This document shows, piece by piece, positions 27,464 through 36,930 of a DNA stretch of 64,000 nt. Under the pieces are notes generated by a model. The model made no database searches, was not told the origin of the DNA, and saw nothing but the letters and a program-made list of their open reading frames with translations. Every line of letters starts with the position of its first letter. Positions within the stretch are counted from its first letter, which is position 1. Source of the DNA: Desulfocapsa sp. (GTDB lineage: Bacteria; Desulfobacterota; Desulfobulbia; Desulfobulbales; Desulfocapsaceae); contig JAESPV010000021.1 in assembly GCA_016765495.1 (NCBI GenBank), forward strand, positions 1 to 64,000. The letters run 5' to 3'. Made by a program: the position numbers and the translations under genes.

Positions 27464-27880
27464 GGAATCTTGTCGGCAAGACGTGTATTCCAATTCGCAG
27501 ATGTAGAAAGCGTTGAAGAGTGCCTTGGGCAATGGTTGATGAGGATTACTCGCGATCAGGCCATTGCTGTTGATGGCAAGACTCTCAAAGGAGCCAAGCG
27601 CGACAACGGAACCAAAGTAGAGCTGCTTTGTGCATTTCTACATAATCGGTCGAAATGATGGAATTGGAAAAAATAGCGCCATCCTTCACAATAATGCTAA
27701 CATGGATGAATCGACGGCACAAGGTTTAGTGCAATCAACGAAGGAGATCGGCGCAAACGGTATGCGTAGGGCAGGTAAGTCCGTGCTGCAATTATCAAAC
27801 TAACAGAAGGCTTCGGCTATGAAGAGCTTGCCTTTCGCCTGGAAGATCTAAAGGTACTTCCCTGGTGATTTTGCAAAGCT
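27464..27880 (+). pseudogene. Transposase remnants (ISAs1-like and a second fragment)
   Basis: From 27464 to 27656 the frame reads FADVESVEECLGQWL and AIAVDGKTLKGAKRDNG, then LLCAFLH, matching the central part of ISAs1-type transposases, whose AVDGKTLRG motif is diagnostic. The rest is missing. At about 27810-27850 a short stretch, EGFGYEELAFRLEDLK, resembles the N-terminus of IS4/IS5-group transposases and is frameshifted. These are decayed scars between the porin gene and cus cluster 1. Confidence 0.6.
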
Positions 27881-28062
27881 TTCCACAGTGAGGGGAGTTG
27901 AACGAATGACATTAGTTGTCGTCATTTGTTCATCAATCAAACCTGATTGCAACTTTGGGGAATTCTATTATGCAGAAAACACTTTTCCCTCTGAGCTGTT
28001 TGTGGAGTGCAGTTACAGGTCTATTTTCAGCACGGAGATATCTCCTGTTTGAAAATCAGTAG

Positions 28063-28121
28063 TGTCTCCCTTTGAGACGGTGCGGGGTGGTGGACGAAGC
28101 CGGTTGTCCATATTTTGGACA
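28063..28121. promoter_or_regulatory. Paired enhancer-like sites, cus cluster 1
   Basis: TGTCT-N7-AGACG at 28063-28079 and the perfect palindrome TGTCC-N7-GGACA at 28105-28121, with starts exactly 42 bp apart. They lie 145 and 187 bp upstream of the -24 element. Sequence and spacing match the sites at 14682-14740 and 40153-40212. Confidence 0.65.
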
Positions 28122-28249
28122 TTGTAGATCCACGAGGCACTGACTGGAATCGTTTATACTTGTTTTGGAATTGGCAATTCACATCTGCCTGGTTCGTTCT
28201 TCATGGATCTGAAGCGATACAACAGGAATTGTTTCATCACGTCTTAGAC

Positions 28250-28265
28250 TGGCACAACATATGCA
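28250..28265 (+). promoter_or_regulatory. Sigma-54 promoter of cus cluster 1
   Basis: TGGCACA-N4-ATGCA matches the -24/-12 consensus at 10 of 12 defined positions with the correct ten-base spacing between GG and GC. A start near 28276 leaves about 32 bases before the cusC-like gene. Confidence 0.75.
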
Positions 28266-28307
28266 AAGTAAAGAGTATAAAAAACAATCATATACAGGAG
28301 CAGGACT

Positions 28308-29642
28308 ATGAGAAACAGGCAAAGTGTAAAGAAAATCGGGAAGGTCTTTTTGGTCCTTTTTTTCCTGATGATTCTTTCTGATAGGGCTCATGCCCAGGGT
28401 GAAGGTTGCGAAGAACTTTCGCTTAGGCAGGCGGTCGATGTGGCCATGGAGAACAATCCAGGGCTTGCTGCCATTCGTTCCCGTTACAATGCTCTGGCGA
28501 CCGTACCCTCACAGCAATCTACCTTGCCTGACCCGGTGCTTTCCCTGGGCGCTGTAAATCTGCCCACTGACACATTTAACCTGGATCAGGAAAATATGAC
28601 GCAGATGCAGATTGGTATCAGCCAGAAGTTTCCTTTTCCCGGGAAACTCGGACTCAAAGAAGAGAGCGCCCAATTTGAAGCAGAGGCGGCGTTGCAGCAG
28701 GTGGATGAGGCAAGGTTGACTCTGATAAAAAATACCCGTTCAACCTGGTGGGATATTTTTTATCTGCAAAAAAACCTTGAAATTATACAATCCAATCAGG
28801 ATTTACTCAGGGCAACTGTTGCTGCGGCCAGAGCAAAATACGAGGTGGGAAAGGGCTTACAGCAGGATGTGCTTTTGGCTCAGGTTGAGTTGACCAAGCT
28901 TATGGATCGTGAATCAACTGTTACCACTGCTCTTGAAAAGAAAAAAGCGGCTCTTGAAGTCCTGCTCGACAGAGCTGTAGACAACAGGTGTTTTACCATC
29001 GCCGACCAGTCAGTTTCATTGAATCTTCCTTCGATTTTGCCACTCGCGACTTTACAGGAAATGTCCCTCAGCAGTCGTCCCGGCCTTCTGGCTCTGGAAC
29101 GAAAAACCGATGCTTCCAAAAGCAGGATTGCCCTTGCTCGAAAAGAATATTATCCAGATTTTACAGTTGGCGCAGCCTATGGCTTTCGGCAGGACACAGC
29201 TGATGGTCTGGATCGTAGCGATTTCGCCTCGTTACGACTGAGTATGAATCTACCGATCTGGTCAAATTCAAAACAGGATAAGGCTGTGGCACAGCGAACC
29301 AGTGAAGCTCTGGCCGCCAAGCGGGAGCTGCATGATTTTAAAAATAAGGTGTTTTCCGAGATTAGCAGCGAATTTTCCGAATTTACCAATACCTCATGGC
29401 AGAGTGAACTCTTACACTCCTCGCTTATTCCCCAGGCGGAACAGACTGCAGCAGCCATGCTCAAAGGGTATCAGGTCAACAAGGTTGACTTTTTGAATGT
29501 GGTTCGGGCTCAGCTTGCCCTTTATAGCTATAAAATCACCTACTGGTACCATCTGAGCAATACATTTAAAGCTCTGGCACGACTGGAAGCCGCAACAGGA
29601 ACCGATCCATTAGTTTACGAGGAGAATAGCAATGAACAATAA
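28308..29642 (+). CDS. Outer-membrane channel of Cus-type pump 1 (CusC/TolC)
   Basis: A 444-residue outer-membrane efflux protein with a signal sequence (FLVLFFLMILSDRAHA). Two efflux-protein repeats are visible, with the family sequence LPDPVLSLGAVNLPTDTF typical of metal-efflux members. It is the first gene of cusCBA cluster 1 behind a sigma-54 promoter; GGAG precedes the start. Its stop lies 11 bp inside the adaptor gene. Confidence 0.88.
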   Translation: MRNRQSVKKIGKVFLVLFFLMILSDRAHAQGEGCEELSLRQAVDVAMENNPGLAAIRSRYNALATVPSQQSTLPDPVLSLGAVNLPTDTFNLDQENMTQMQIGISQKFPFPGKLGLKEESAQFEAEAALQQVDEARLTLIKNTRSTWWDIFYLQKNLEIIQSNQDLLRATVAAARAKYEVGKGLQQDVLLAQVELTKLMDRESTVTTALEKKKAALEVLLDRAVDNRCFTIADQSVSLNLPSILPLATLQEMSLSSRPGLLALERKTDASKSRIALARKEYYPDFTVGAAYGFRQDTADGLDRSDFASLRLSMNLPIWSNSKQDKAVAQRTSEALAAKRELHDFKNKVFSEISSEFSEFTNTSWQSELLHSSLIPQAEQTAAAMLKGYQVNKVDFLNVVRAQLALYSYKITYWYHLSNTFKALARLEAATGTDPLVYEENSNEQ

Positions 29643-30918
29643 AAAGACATCCATACATCTGACAATGGCCGCTCTTGCCCTGTTGCTCGCAGTATTTACC
29701 AGTTCCATTGTGGTTGCTGCGTCAACAGAGAGTAACGAGCCACTGTTTTACCGAAATCCCATGAACCCTGCCATCACCTCACCTGTCCCTGCCAAGGATG
29801 ATATGGGTATGGATTACATTCCTGTTTATGCAGATGCGGAAGATTCCATGGGGCCTGCCGGAACGGTAAAGATAGATCCGGTGCTGGTGCAAAAAATTGG
29901 GGTTCGTATCGGCATGGCCATGGAACGAAGCATGAGCCGGCTTATAACTGCCCCTGCCAGGGTGACTTTTAATGAAGAAAGTCTTGCCATGGTGCATTCC
30001 AAGTTCAGTGGCTGGGCCGAACAGGTGATGGTCAATAAGACGGGTGAGTACGTGAGGAAAGGTCAGACTCTGCTGTCTATCTATTCTCCGGAGCTGGTTA
30101 GCACTCAGGAAGAATACCTGCTGGCCATGGCCAATGCCAGGGTTCTTAACCTGAGCAGCATGAAAGAGATCAGAGATGATGCCAGGCGTTTGGTGGAATC
30201 TACTCGTAAGAGGTTGGCCTATTTTGATATTCCGGAAAAAGTTATTCGGCAGCTGGAACAGAGCGGCGAGGTTCAACGGGATCTGCCTATTGATTCGCCT
30301 TTTTCCGGAACGGTCATTGATATAGGGGTGGAGGCTGGTCATTTTATTACTCCGAAACAGCGTTTGTACAGGATAGTCGACCTTTCAACAGTCTGGGTGT
30401 ATGCCGATGTCTATGAGCCAGATCTCCCCTGGATTCGCGAGGATGATATGGCCATGATTTCAGTGGCCAGTCAGCCGGGAAAGAAGTTCTCCGGCACCAT
30501 TGATTATGTCTACCCTTATGAAGAGGGAACGACCCGTACTGTGAGGGTTCGGCTTATTTTTGACAATAAAAACGGCATGCTGAAGCCGGGAATGTTTGCA
30601 GACATCACTATCCATGCCGGGAAGCGTGATAAAGTGTTGGCCGTCCCGTCTGAGGCCATAGTTCGCTCCGGAGACAAAGAGCAGGTGTTTGTTGTCACCG
30701 GGCCCGGTACCTTTGAGCCCAGGGAAGTCGTAACTGGGGTACAGGCAGACAGCTACGTCGAAATCATCAGAGGGCTTAAGCAGCATGAAAGTGTTGTCAC
30801 TTCTGCCCAGTTTCTTATCGACTCAGAATCCAAGCTGAGAGAGGCTACAGCCAAGATGATTGAAGCGAATAAGGCAGCGTCTAAAAATGATGAAATGGAC
30901 GACATGCAAAAAAAGTAG
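29632..30918 (+). CDS. cusB: Periplasmic adaptor of Cus-type pump 1 (CusB)
   Basis: A 428-residue membrane-fusion protein with an N-terminal membrane anchor. At about 36-65 is a heavy-metal-binding domain (FYRNPMNPAITSPVPAKDD, then MGMDYIPVY) that presents Met residues for Cu(I)/Ag(I). A beta-barrel/lipoyl/hairpin core follows (KTGEYVRKGQTLLSIYSPEL). The C-terminal tail has SAQFLIDSESKLREA, typical of CusB. It delivers metal to the CusA pump encoded 9 bp downstream. Confidence 0.9.
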   Translation: MNNKKTSIHLTMAALALLLAVFTSSIVVAASTESNEPLFYRNPMNPAITSPVPAKDDMGMDYIPVYADAEDSMGPAGTVKIDPVLVQKIGVRIGMAMERSMSRLITAPARVTFNEESLAMVHSKFSGWAEQVMVNKTGEYVRKGQTLLSIYSPELVSTQEEYLLAMANARVLNLSSMKEIRDDARRLVESTRKRLAYFDIPEKVIRQLEQSGEVQRDLPIDSPFSGTVIDIGVEAGHFITPKQRLYRIVDLSTVWVYADVYEPDLPWIREDDMAMISVASQPGKKFSGTIDYVYPYEEGTTRTVRVRLIFDNKNGMLKPGMFADITIHAGKRDKVLAVPSEAIVRSGDKEQVFVVTGPGTFEPREVVTGVQADSYVEIIRGLKQHESVVTSAQFLIDSESKLREATAKMIEANKAASKNDEMDDMQKK

Positions 30919-30927
30919 AGAAATATT

Positions 30928-33900
30928 ATGATTAAAAAAATAATTGACTTTTCCATCCGTGATCGCTTTCTGATTCTGATTGCTACAGCCATTATTGCCG
31001 TAGCCGGTCTCTGGACCTTGAAGAACACCCCCCTGGATGCCATCCCGGATCTTTCCGATGTGCAGGTCATTGTCTTTACAGAATATGCAGGCCAGGCGCC
31101 ACAGGTTGTGGAAGATCAGGTGACCTACCCGTTAACCACGGCCATGCTTTCCGTACCCAAATCCAAGGTGGTACGGGGATATTCTTTTTTCGGTATATCC
31201 TTTGTTTATATCATCTTTGAAGATGGAACTGATATGTATTGGGCTCGTTCCAGGGTCTTGGAATCCTTGAATTATGTCGGATCCAGCCTGCCGCCAGGGG
31301 TTACGCCGTCTCTTGGCCCGGATGCAACCGGAGTCGGCTGGGTGTACGAATATGCGTTGATTGATACCAGCGGTAAACATGATCTGGCTCAGTTACGTTC
31401 CATTCAGGACTGGTATCTGCGCTATCCTTTGCAGACCGTGGAAGGGGTCTCTGAAGTTGCCTCAATCGGCGGGTTTGTCAAACAGTATCAGGTTGAGGTG
31501 GATCCGGATAAACTGGCCGCCTATAACATTCCCATCCAGAAGGTCCGCACAGCCATTCAACGATCTAACCGTGATGTGGGTGGACGACTGATTGAAATGG
31601 CTGAAACCGAATATATGGTTCGGGGGCAGGGGTATATCAAATCCATTGACGATCTCAAAGAAATACCGCTTACCACTGATGGCATGGGCACTCCCATTCG
31701 TCTGGCTGATGTAGCTTCCATCCAAATGGGGCCTGAACTTAGGCGCGGCCTTGCAGAACTTAACGGGGAGGGAGAGGTTGCCGGTGGGATCGTTATTATG
31801 CGCTATGGTGAAAACGCCCTTGCTACCATTGAGCGGGTACGTGAGAAGCTTGCAGAGTTGAAAAAAGGACTTCCCGAGGGAGTGGAGATTGTACCTACTT
31901 ATGACCGGGGAAATCTGATTGAACGCGCCATTGAAAACCTCAAAGGTAAGCTGATCGAGGAGTCCATTGTGGTCTCTCTGGTCTGTATTGTTTTTCTGCT
32001 CCATTTCCGTTCGGCCCTGGTGGCCATTGCCACTCTGCCCATGGGTATCCTGCTTGCCTTTATCATTATGAAAATGCAGGGAATCAATGCCAACATCATG
32101 TCCCTGGGTGGTATTGCCATAGCCATTGGTGCCATGGTGGACGGAGCCATTGTGATGATTGAAAATGCCCATAAACACCTCGAGATGGCAACAAGTCGTG
32201 GTGAAGATATAACTGGTGAAAACCGTTGGCGTATTATGGCAGAAGCCGCAAAAGAGGTGGGCCCTGCATTGTTCTTCTCTCTGTTGATTATCACCTTTTC
32301 GTTTCTCCCCATTTTTACCCTGCAGGCTCAGGAGGGAAGGTTGTTTGCCCCCTTGGCCTTTACCAAAACCTATGCCATGGCTGCATCGGCTCTGCTTTCC
32401 ATTACCCTGGTACCGGTATTGATGGGCTTTTTTATTCGCGGAAAAATTATTCCGGAAAAGAAAAACCCGGTCAACCGGTTTTTCCAGTTTCTCCATGGGC
32501 CGAGCCTGCGGCTCTGTATCAAAATGCGCTGGCTGGTCATTGTTTTAGCTGTCGCCCTGGTAGGAGTGACCTGGGTTCCGCTTAATCAGTTGGGCTCAGA
32601 GTTTATGCCGCCGCTGGATGAAGGGGATATTCTGTATATGCCCTCTACTTTTCCAGGGATTTCCATCACCAAAGCCAAGGAGATCCTCCAGCAAACAGAT
32701 AAAGTACTCAAAACCTTCCCCGAAGTGGAAACCGTTTTCGGTAAGGTTGGACGTGCAGAAACTGCCACTGACCCAGCTCCGCTTTCCATGATAGAAACCA
32801 TTGTCCGTCTCAAACCCCGTGTAGAATGGCCGGATCCTGAGAAGACAACAAGAGAATTAATGCAGGAGATGGACAAGGAGTTGCGCATTCCAGGGCTTGC
32901 CAATGCCTGGACCATGCCAATTATTACCCGCATAGATATGTTGTCCACCGGTATTAAAACACCCATCGGTATCAAGGTGAGTGGCCCGGATCTGGAGGTG
33001 TTGGGTAAAGTTGCCCTGGATATTGAAAACATAATGAAAACCCTGCCTGAAACCGTCTCCGCTTACGGCGACCGGGCAGTTGGCGGCTACTTTCTTGATA
33101 TTGCCATCAATCGGAAAGCGGCAGCACGCTACGGTCTTACTGTGGGTGATATCCAGGATGTTATCATGACGGCAATCGGAGGTATGCAGGTGTCGGAGAC
33201 CATCGAAGGGCTGGAACGTTACCCCATCAATCTGCGCTACCCCAGAGATTTTCGTGATAATCCCGAAAAGATAGGCAGAGTTTTGGTTCCCACCGGTTCG
33301 GGAAATCATATTCCGCTCTCCGAGATAACCACCATTACTTTGAGCCGTGGAGCACCGGTGGTCAAAAGTGAAAATGCCAGGCCCAATGCCTGGGTGTATG
33401 TGGATATCTCCACCTCTGATATCGGTGGATTTGTGAAGGAAGCAAAGCAGATGATAACAGAGAAACTTGATCTACCGGCCGGGTACACTCTGATTTGGTC
33501 AGGGCAGTTTGAGTATATGGAACGGGCTCAGCAGCGGTTGCGTATCGTGGTGCCCTTTACTCTGGTACTGATCTTTCTGCTGCTCTATTTCAACTTCCGT
33601 AATCTGGCGGAACCTGTCATCGTCATGCTTTCCATCCCCTTTTCTCTGGTGGGTGGGATCTGGTTGATCTGGCTTATGGATTTTAATATTTCAGTGGCCA
33701 TTGTGGTGGGTTTTATTGCTCTGGCCGGAGTTTCCGCAGAAATCGGGGTATTGGTGCTGACCTTTATCGACCATGAATTGGCCAGGGAGCGACAGCGCAG
33801 CCAGAGCGGAACATTGACCAGTAAAGAAATCATGGCAGCCGTCTATACCGGCACCGCAGAACGTGTACGGCCCATTGCCATGACTGCGACCGCCATTATA

Positions 33901-34071
33901 GCCGGCCTGCTTCCCATTCTGTTCGGTGAAGGGACAGGTTCCCAGGTTATGCAGCGCATTGCCGCTCCCATGGTGGGTGGTATGATAACAGCAACCCTGC
34001 TCTGCCTGTTGGTAATTCCGGTTGTCTACGGTATTTATCTCCAGTTCACCGAACGATATCGGCAGAAGTGA
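30928..34071 (+). CDS. cusA: Heavy-metal RND transporter, Cus-type pump 1 (CusA)
   Basis: A 1047-residue HME-RND transporter for monovalent Cu(I)/Ag(I). TM4 carries GAMVDGAIVMIENAHKH, the charged motif of CusA-like pumps. The periplasmic part has GSEFMPPLDEGDILYMPST and Met-containing segments matching the metal relay of CusA. The C-terminus ends in a normal TM12. It is the third gene of the cluster and ends 48 bp before an HD-GYP gene that could be cotranscribed. Confidence 0.93.
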   Translation: MIKKIIDFSIRDRFLILIATAIIAVAGLWTLKNTPLDAIPDLSDVQVIVFTEYAGQAPQVVEDQVTYPLTTAMLSVPKSKVVRGYSFFGISFVYIIFEDGTDMYWARSRVLESLNYVGSSLPPGVTPSLGPDATGVGWVYEYALIDTSGKHDLAQLRSIQDWYLRYPLQTVEGVSEVASIGGFVKQYQVEVDPDKLAAYNIPIQKVRTAIQRSNRDVGGRLIEMAETEYMVRGQGYIKSIDDLKEIPLTTDGMGTPIRLADVASIQMGPELRRGLAELNGEGEVAGGIVIMRYGENALATIERVREKLAELKKGLPEGVEIVPTYDRGNLIERAIENLKGKLIEESIVVSLVCIVFLLHFRSALVAIATLPMGILLAFIIMKMQGINANIMSLGGIAIAIGAMVDGAIVMIENAHKHLEMATSRGEDITGENRWRIMAEAAKEVGPALFFSLLIITFSFLPIFTLQAQEGRLFAPLAFTKTYAMAASALLSITLVPVLMGFFIRGKIIPEKKNPVNRFFQFLHGPSLRLCIKMRWLVIVLAVALVGVTWVPLNQLGSEFMPPLDEGDILYMPSTFPGISITKAKEILQQTDKVLKTFPEVETVFGKVGRAETATDPAPLSMIETIVRLKPRVEWPDPEKTTRELMQEMDKELRIPGLANAWTMPIITRIDMLSTGIKTPIGIKVSGPDLEVLGKVALDIENIMKTLPETVSAYGDRAVGGYFLDIAINRKAAARYGLTVGDIQDVIMTAIGGMQVSETIEGLERYPINLRYPRDFRDNPEKIGRVLVPTGSGNHIPLSEITTITLSRGAPVVKSENARPNAWVYVDISTSDIGGFVKEAKQMITEKLDLPAGYTLIWSGQFEYMERAQQRLRIVVPFTLVLIFLLLYFNFRNLAEPVIVMLSIPFSLVGGIWLIWLMDFNISVAIVVGFIALAGVSAEIGVLVLTFIDHELARERQRSQSGTLTSKEIMAAVYTGTAERVRPIAMTATAIIAGLLPILFGEGTGSQVMQRIAAPMVGGMITATLLCLLVIPVVYGIYLQFTERYRQK

Positions 34072-34119
34072 TAATCATGTCTAATCGTCAATCCTGAAAA
34101 TATACTGGAACAATGGATT

Positions 34120-35448
34120 ATGACCACAACACCCCCATTAAAGCGTGCGGTTAAACGAATACTCTTTTACCGGTTAAGCCTGACGGTAATAGTGATTGCA
34201 CTCGTTTTTGCCGGAGTCTCCTACTACCATTCAAAGGGAATGATCACTCATGCAGTGATTCAGGCAACCAAAATTAAGGTCAATGTTATCCGGGGACGTT
34301 ACAAGGAATTAATGAAGCAGCCCGAAACAGACGTGACTACGGCCCTGCAGGATGCGGTCAATTATCCGCCTGACAACAAAATCCACCTTGAAGAGGGTGA
34401 ATTTATCTATGCTTTGTTGCATAGTGAAAACCGCGAGAGTATAGGGAGTTATGAACATCCAGGCTATTCTTCTCTTCCCGATGTAAAGCAGTATCTGGCG
34501 CGTACTTCTCAAACCCTTCCTGATCATGAACAGCTGAAATATAATTATGTCAGGATCAACGGGAAAGAATACTTGGATATTCATAGTAAACTGACTACAG
34601 GAGATGATGGCTCTGCCGTGTATTTACGAGCCTTTTTTGCCCTTTCCGATCAAACTATTCACGTCATTCACAAACAGGCCATCCAGGTCATTCTTTATGT
34701 CATCGGCCTTGTACTTTTAACTGCTCTGTTATTGTATCCGGTTATTGCCCATCTGATTAATAAACTGGCAGATTATTCAACGGGGCTTCTCACCGCCCAG
34801 TTGGAAACAATGGAGGCTTTGGGGGCTGCAATTGCCAAACGGGACAGTGACACTGACATTCACAACTATCGTGTAACCATTTACGCTGTGGCCATTGGTG
34901 AGAAACTCCTGATGGATACGTTGCAGATCCAACGATTGATCAAAGGAGCATTTCTCCATGATGTCGGAAAGATTGGTGTTCGAGACAATATCCTGCTAAC
35001 CAAGGCCAAGCTTGATGAGCGTGAGTTTGCTATTATGCAAAAACATGTTCAATACGGCCTGGAGATAATAAAGGAATCTCGCTGGCTCAGGGATGCGGAA
35101 GATGTGGTTGCTTGTCACCATGAAAAGTATGATGGGAGTGGTTATCCCAATGGGCTCAAGGCAGAACAAATTCCTTTAACTGCACGTATCTTTGCCCTTG
35201 TCGATGTCTTTGATGCTCTGACCAGTAGGCGCCCCTATAAAAAGCCGTTCTCTTATGAACAGACCATGCAGATTATGGAAAAAGGACGGGGAATCCATTT
35301 TGATCCAGTCTTGCTGGATGTTTTCGAGGACATGGCCAGCCAACTCTACCAGGATTATGCCGGCCGTGAAGATAATAAATTAAAAGCAGAGTTACTGAAA
35401 ATTACGGATAAATATTTTCAAAGCGGCATTGATACACTGCTCTACTGA
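34120..35448 (+). CDS. Membrane HD-GYP domain protein
   Basis: A 442-residue protein: TM1 (LSLTVIVIALVFAGVSYY), a periplasmic sensor region (about 40-190), TM2 (IQVILYVIGLVLLTALLLYPVIA), then an HD-GYP domain with the catalytic pattern HDVGKIG and HHEKYDGSGYPNGL, and ALVDVFDALTSRRPYK. HD-GYP enzymes hydrolyse cyclic di-GMP (some cGAMP). The intact motif supports activity. Location behind cusA hints at linking metal exposure to second-messenger level. The window also has a predicted c-di-GMP riboswitch. Confidence 0.88.
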   Translation: MTTTPPLKRAVKRILFYRLSLTVIVIALVFAGVSYYHSKGMITHAVIQATKIKVNVIRGRYKELMKQPETDVTTALQDAVNYPPDNKIHLEEGEFIYALLHSENRESIGSYEHPGYSSLPDVKQYLARTSQTLPDHEQLKYNYVRINGKEYLDIHSKLTTGDDGSAVYLRAFFALSDQTIHVIHKQAIQVILYVIGLVLLTALLLYPVIAHLINKLADYSTGLLTAQLETMEALGAAIAKRDSDTDIHNYRVTIYAVAIGEKLLMDTLQIQRLIKGAFLHDVGKIGVRDNILLTKAKLDEREFAIMQKHVQYGLEIIKESRWLRDAEDVVACHHEKYDGSGYPNGLKAEQIPLTARIFALVDVFDALTSRRPYKKPFSYEQTMQIMEKGRGIHFDPVLLDVFEDMASQLYQDYAGREDNKLKAELLKITDKYFQSGIDTLLY

Positions 35449-35458
35449 GAGAGTCATC

Positions 35459-35914
35459 TTATTGGATTTCGAACTCCACAGTCTTAAAAAAAATATCCTC
35501 GATGGAAACCGTTACCACCCACTTACCAAGACTATCGGCGGAAAATGTTTTCCCTGTCATGGTGCTCTTTAAAGGGCTGTTTTTCAGAAGGCGAAGCCAT
35601 GAGTAAAAGGTAAATGGGGAGTTGGGGGCGATACTCAGGGAGACGGGACTGTACTGATTCATTGTTCCTGAGGAATTGACCCAACTGATATCGGCAATAT
35701 ATTTTCCAGGTGGAATACCTGTCAGAGTGACAAGTGCATAGACTGTGTCATAAGGGGAAAAGATTTCCTGATTTTCAGCTGATGCAATATCCGTAGTCAG
35801 GATAATGCTACTCTGTGCTGAGTCCGCCTCGAAACCATGGGAGAAAGAAGAGATCAACAGGAGAATGAGGACAAAGGGAATAAAACCTGCTTTCCTGAAT
35901 ATTGTTGTTCTCAT
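35459..35914 (-). CDS. Exported protein of unknown function
   Basis: A 151-residue protein starting at MRTTIF behind GGAGAG. A signal sequence (FIPFVLILLLISSFSHG) is followed by a beta-rich domain (YDTVYALVTLTGIPPGKYIADISWV). The pattern resembles single immunoglobulin-like or surface-associated beta domains. It converges with the HD-GYP gene, with only 10 bp between the ends. No family is recognised. Confidence 0.6.
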   Translation of the reverse strand: MRTTIFRKAGFIPFVLILLLISSFSHGFEADSAQSSIILTTDIASAENQEIFSPYDTVYALVTLTGIPPGKYIADISWVNSSGTMNQYSPVSLSIAPNSPFTFYSWLRLLKNSPLKSTMTGKTFSADSLGKWVVTVSIEDIFFKTVEFEIQ

Positions 35915-35992
35915 CTTTCTCTCCATGGCTTCGTTAATTTGGCAACTTCGAAAAATGAACTTTATTTAGGATTCTAAGGACATATGGTGCCG

Positions 35993-36503
35993 TTAATTTT
36001 GTGGGGTTCCAGGTGTCCCTCCCATTGGCTGGTGTTCGACGTTTTCCACACGAGCCTGGGAGCCTTGCATTCTAACATTCCTCATTGTGATTATCTCATT
36101 TTCACCGACACCAACAGAGGTTCTTGCTGTTTGATTGTTTTTTGAAAATACAATTTCATGTGTTCCTGGTGGTACTCCGTCAATTCTGAAATATCCACTA
36201 GAGTTGGTTGTTGTCCCCAGCGAACCAATACCAACTTGAACCCCTTCAACTGTACTGTCTGCATATGCGGATTGTACAGGGAGTAGGGATTTTAAGAAAC
36301 CTGCTAAAGAATATTCTTTATTGTCCAGAGGGGGCAGCATTGCCATGGTGATTGAGGATACGTTTCCCTCCACAGTGGAACTGCCGGAACCGGATACCGA
36401 ACCACCGTCATTTCCACTGCTGCAAGCCGTAAGAAATAAGCCAATGGCAACTATTGTTAACATGCTGAAAAAAACGGATCTTGTTGTTGTATGTCTGGTA
36501 CAT
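35993..36503 (-). CDS. Lipoprotein with carboxypeptidase-like regulatory domain; possible start-proximal frameshift
   Basis: The main frame (35993-36463, 156 residues) has a lipobox (LFLTACSS) and a beta-sandwich with GYFRIDGVPPGTHEIVF, typical of carboxypeptidase regulatory-like domains. Its internal ATG at 36463 has no ribosome site. A strong AAGGAG lies before ATG at 36503, but that frame shifts relative to the lipobox. Removing one T from the seven-T run (36468-36474) would join them into MYQTYNNKIRFFSMLTIVA, a complete signal peptide. So the gene is either mis-sequenced by one base, phase-variable, or broken. Confidence 0.65.
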
Positions 36504-36930
36504 TATTTTCTCCTTAGTTTTAAAATGATTGTTATAGGAAGCAGTCTTCTGCGGCTGCTTCCACCTTTTGCAAAAGTTTGATAATCAGGTACGAACAATT
36601 GGCCTATGATTCTTGTACGTTCCTTCCGTGGTTTTTACACGAAGTTTCCTTGTGAGAAACTTGTTTTTGCCCATAACTGTTTTTCCGGTTGCTCCTGGTT
36701 GGGAGGGTGGCTACGTAACTGTTCAAAAAGGGGGCAGCCGTACCTGGGCAACGTAAGCTCGACCGGAATATGCCCTGTTTTCTTCCCGCAATCAATATTG
36801 ATGGTGTCGCAAGAACTCTTCACCTCTTTCATTGCTGCGAAATAATGAAATTTCACACGCTTTGGATATGGATATTTATACTTAGCAATCTGAAAATATA
36901 ACTTTTTACGAACTTGTCAGAATGAAGATC
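36504..36930. other. Intergenic stretch without supported genes
   Basis: About 430 bp between the lipoprotein leader and the kinase stop. Short open frames on both strands have no ribosome sites or recognisable domains. I see no promoter or RNA I can defend. Confidence 0.5.

Noticed and set aside
28172..28188. TGGCA...TGC resembling a -24/-12 element
   Set aside because: GG and GC are separated by 12 bases rather than 10.
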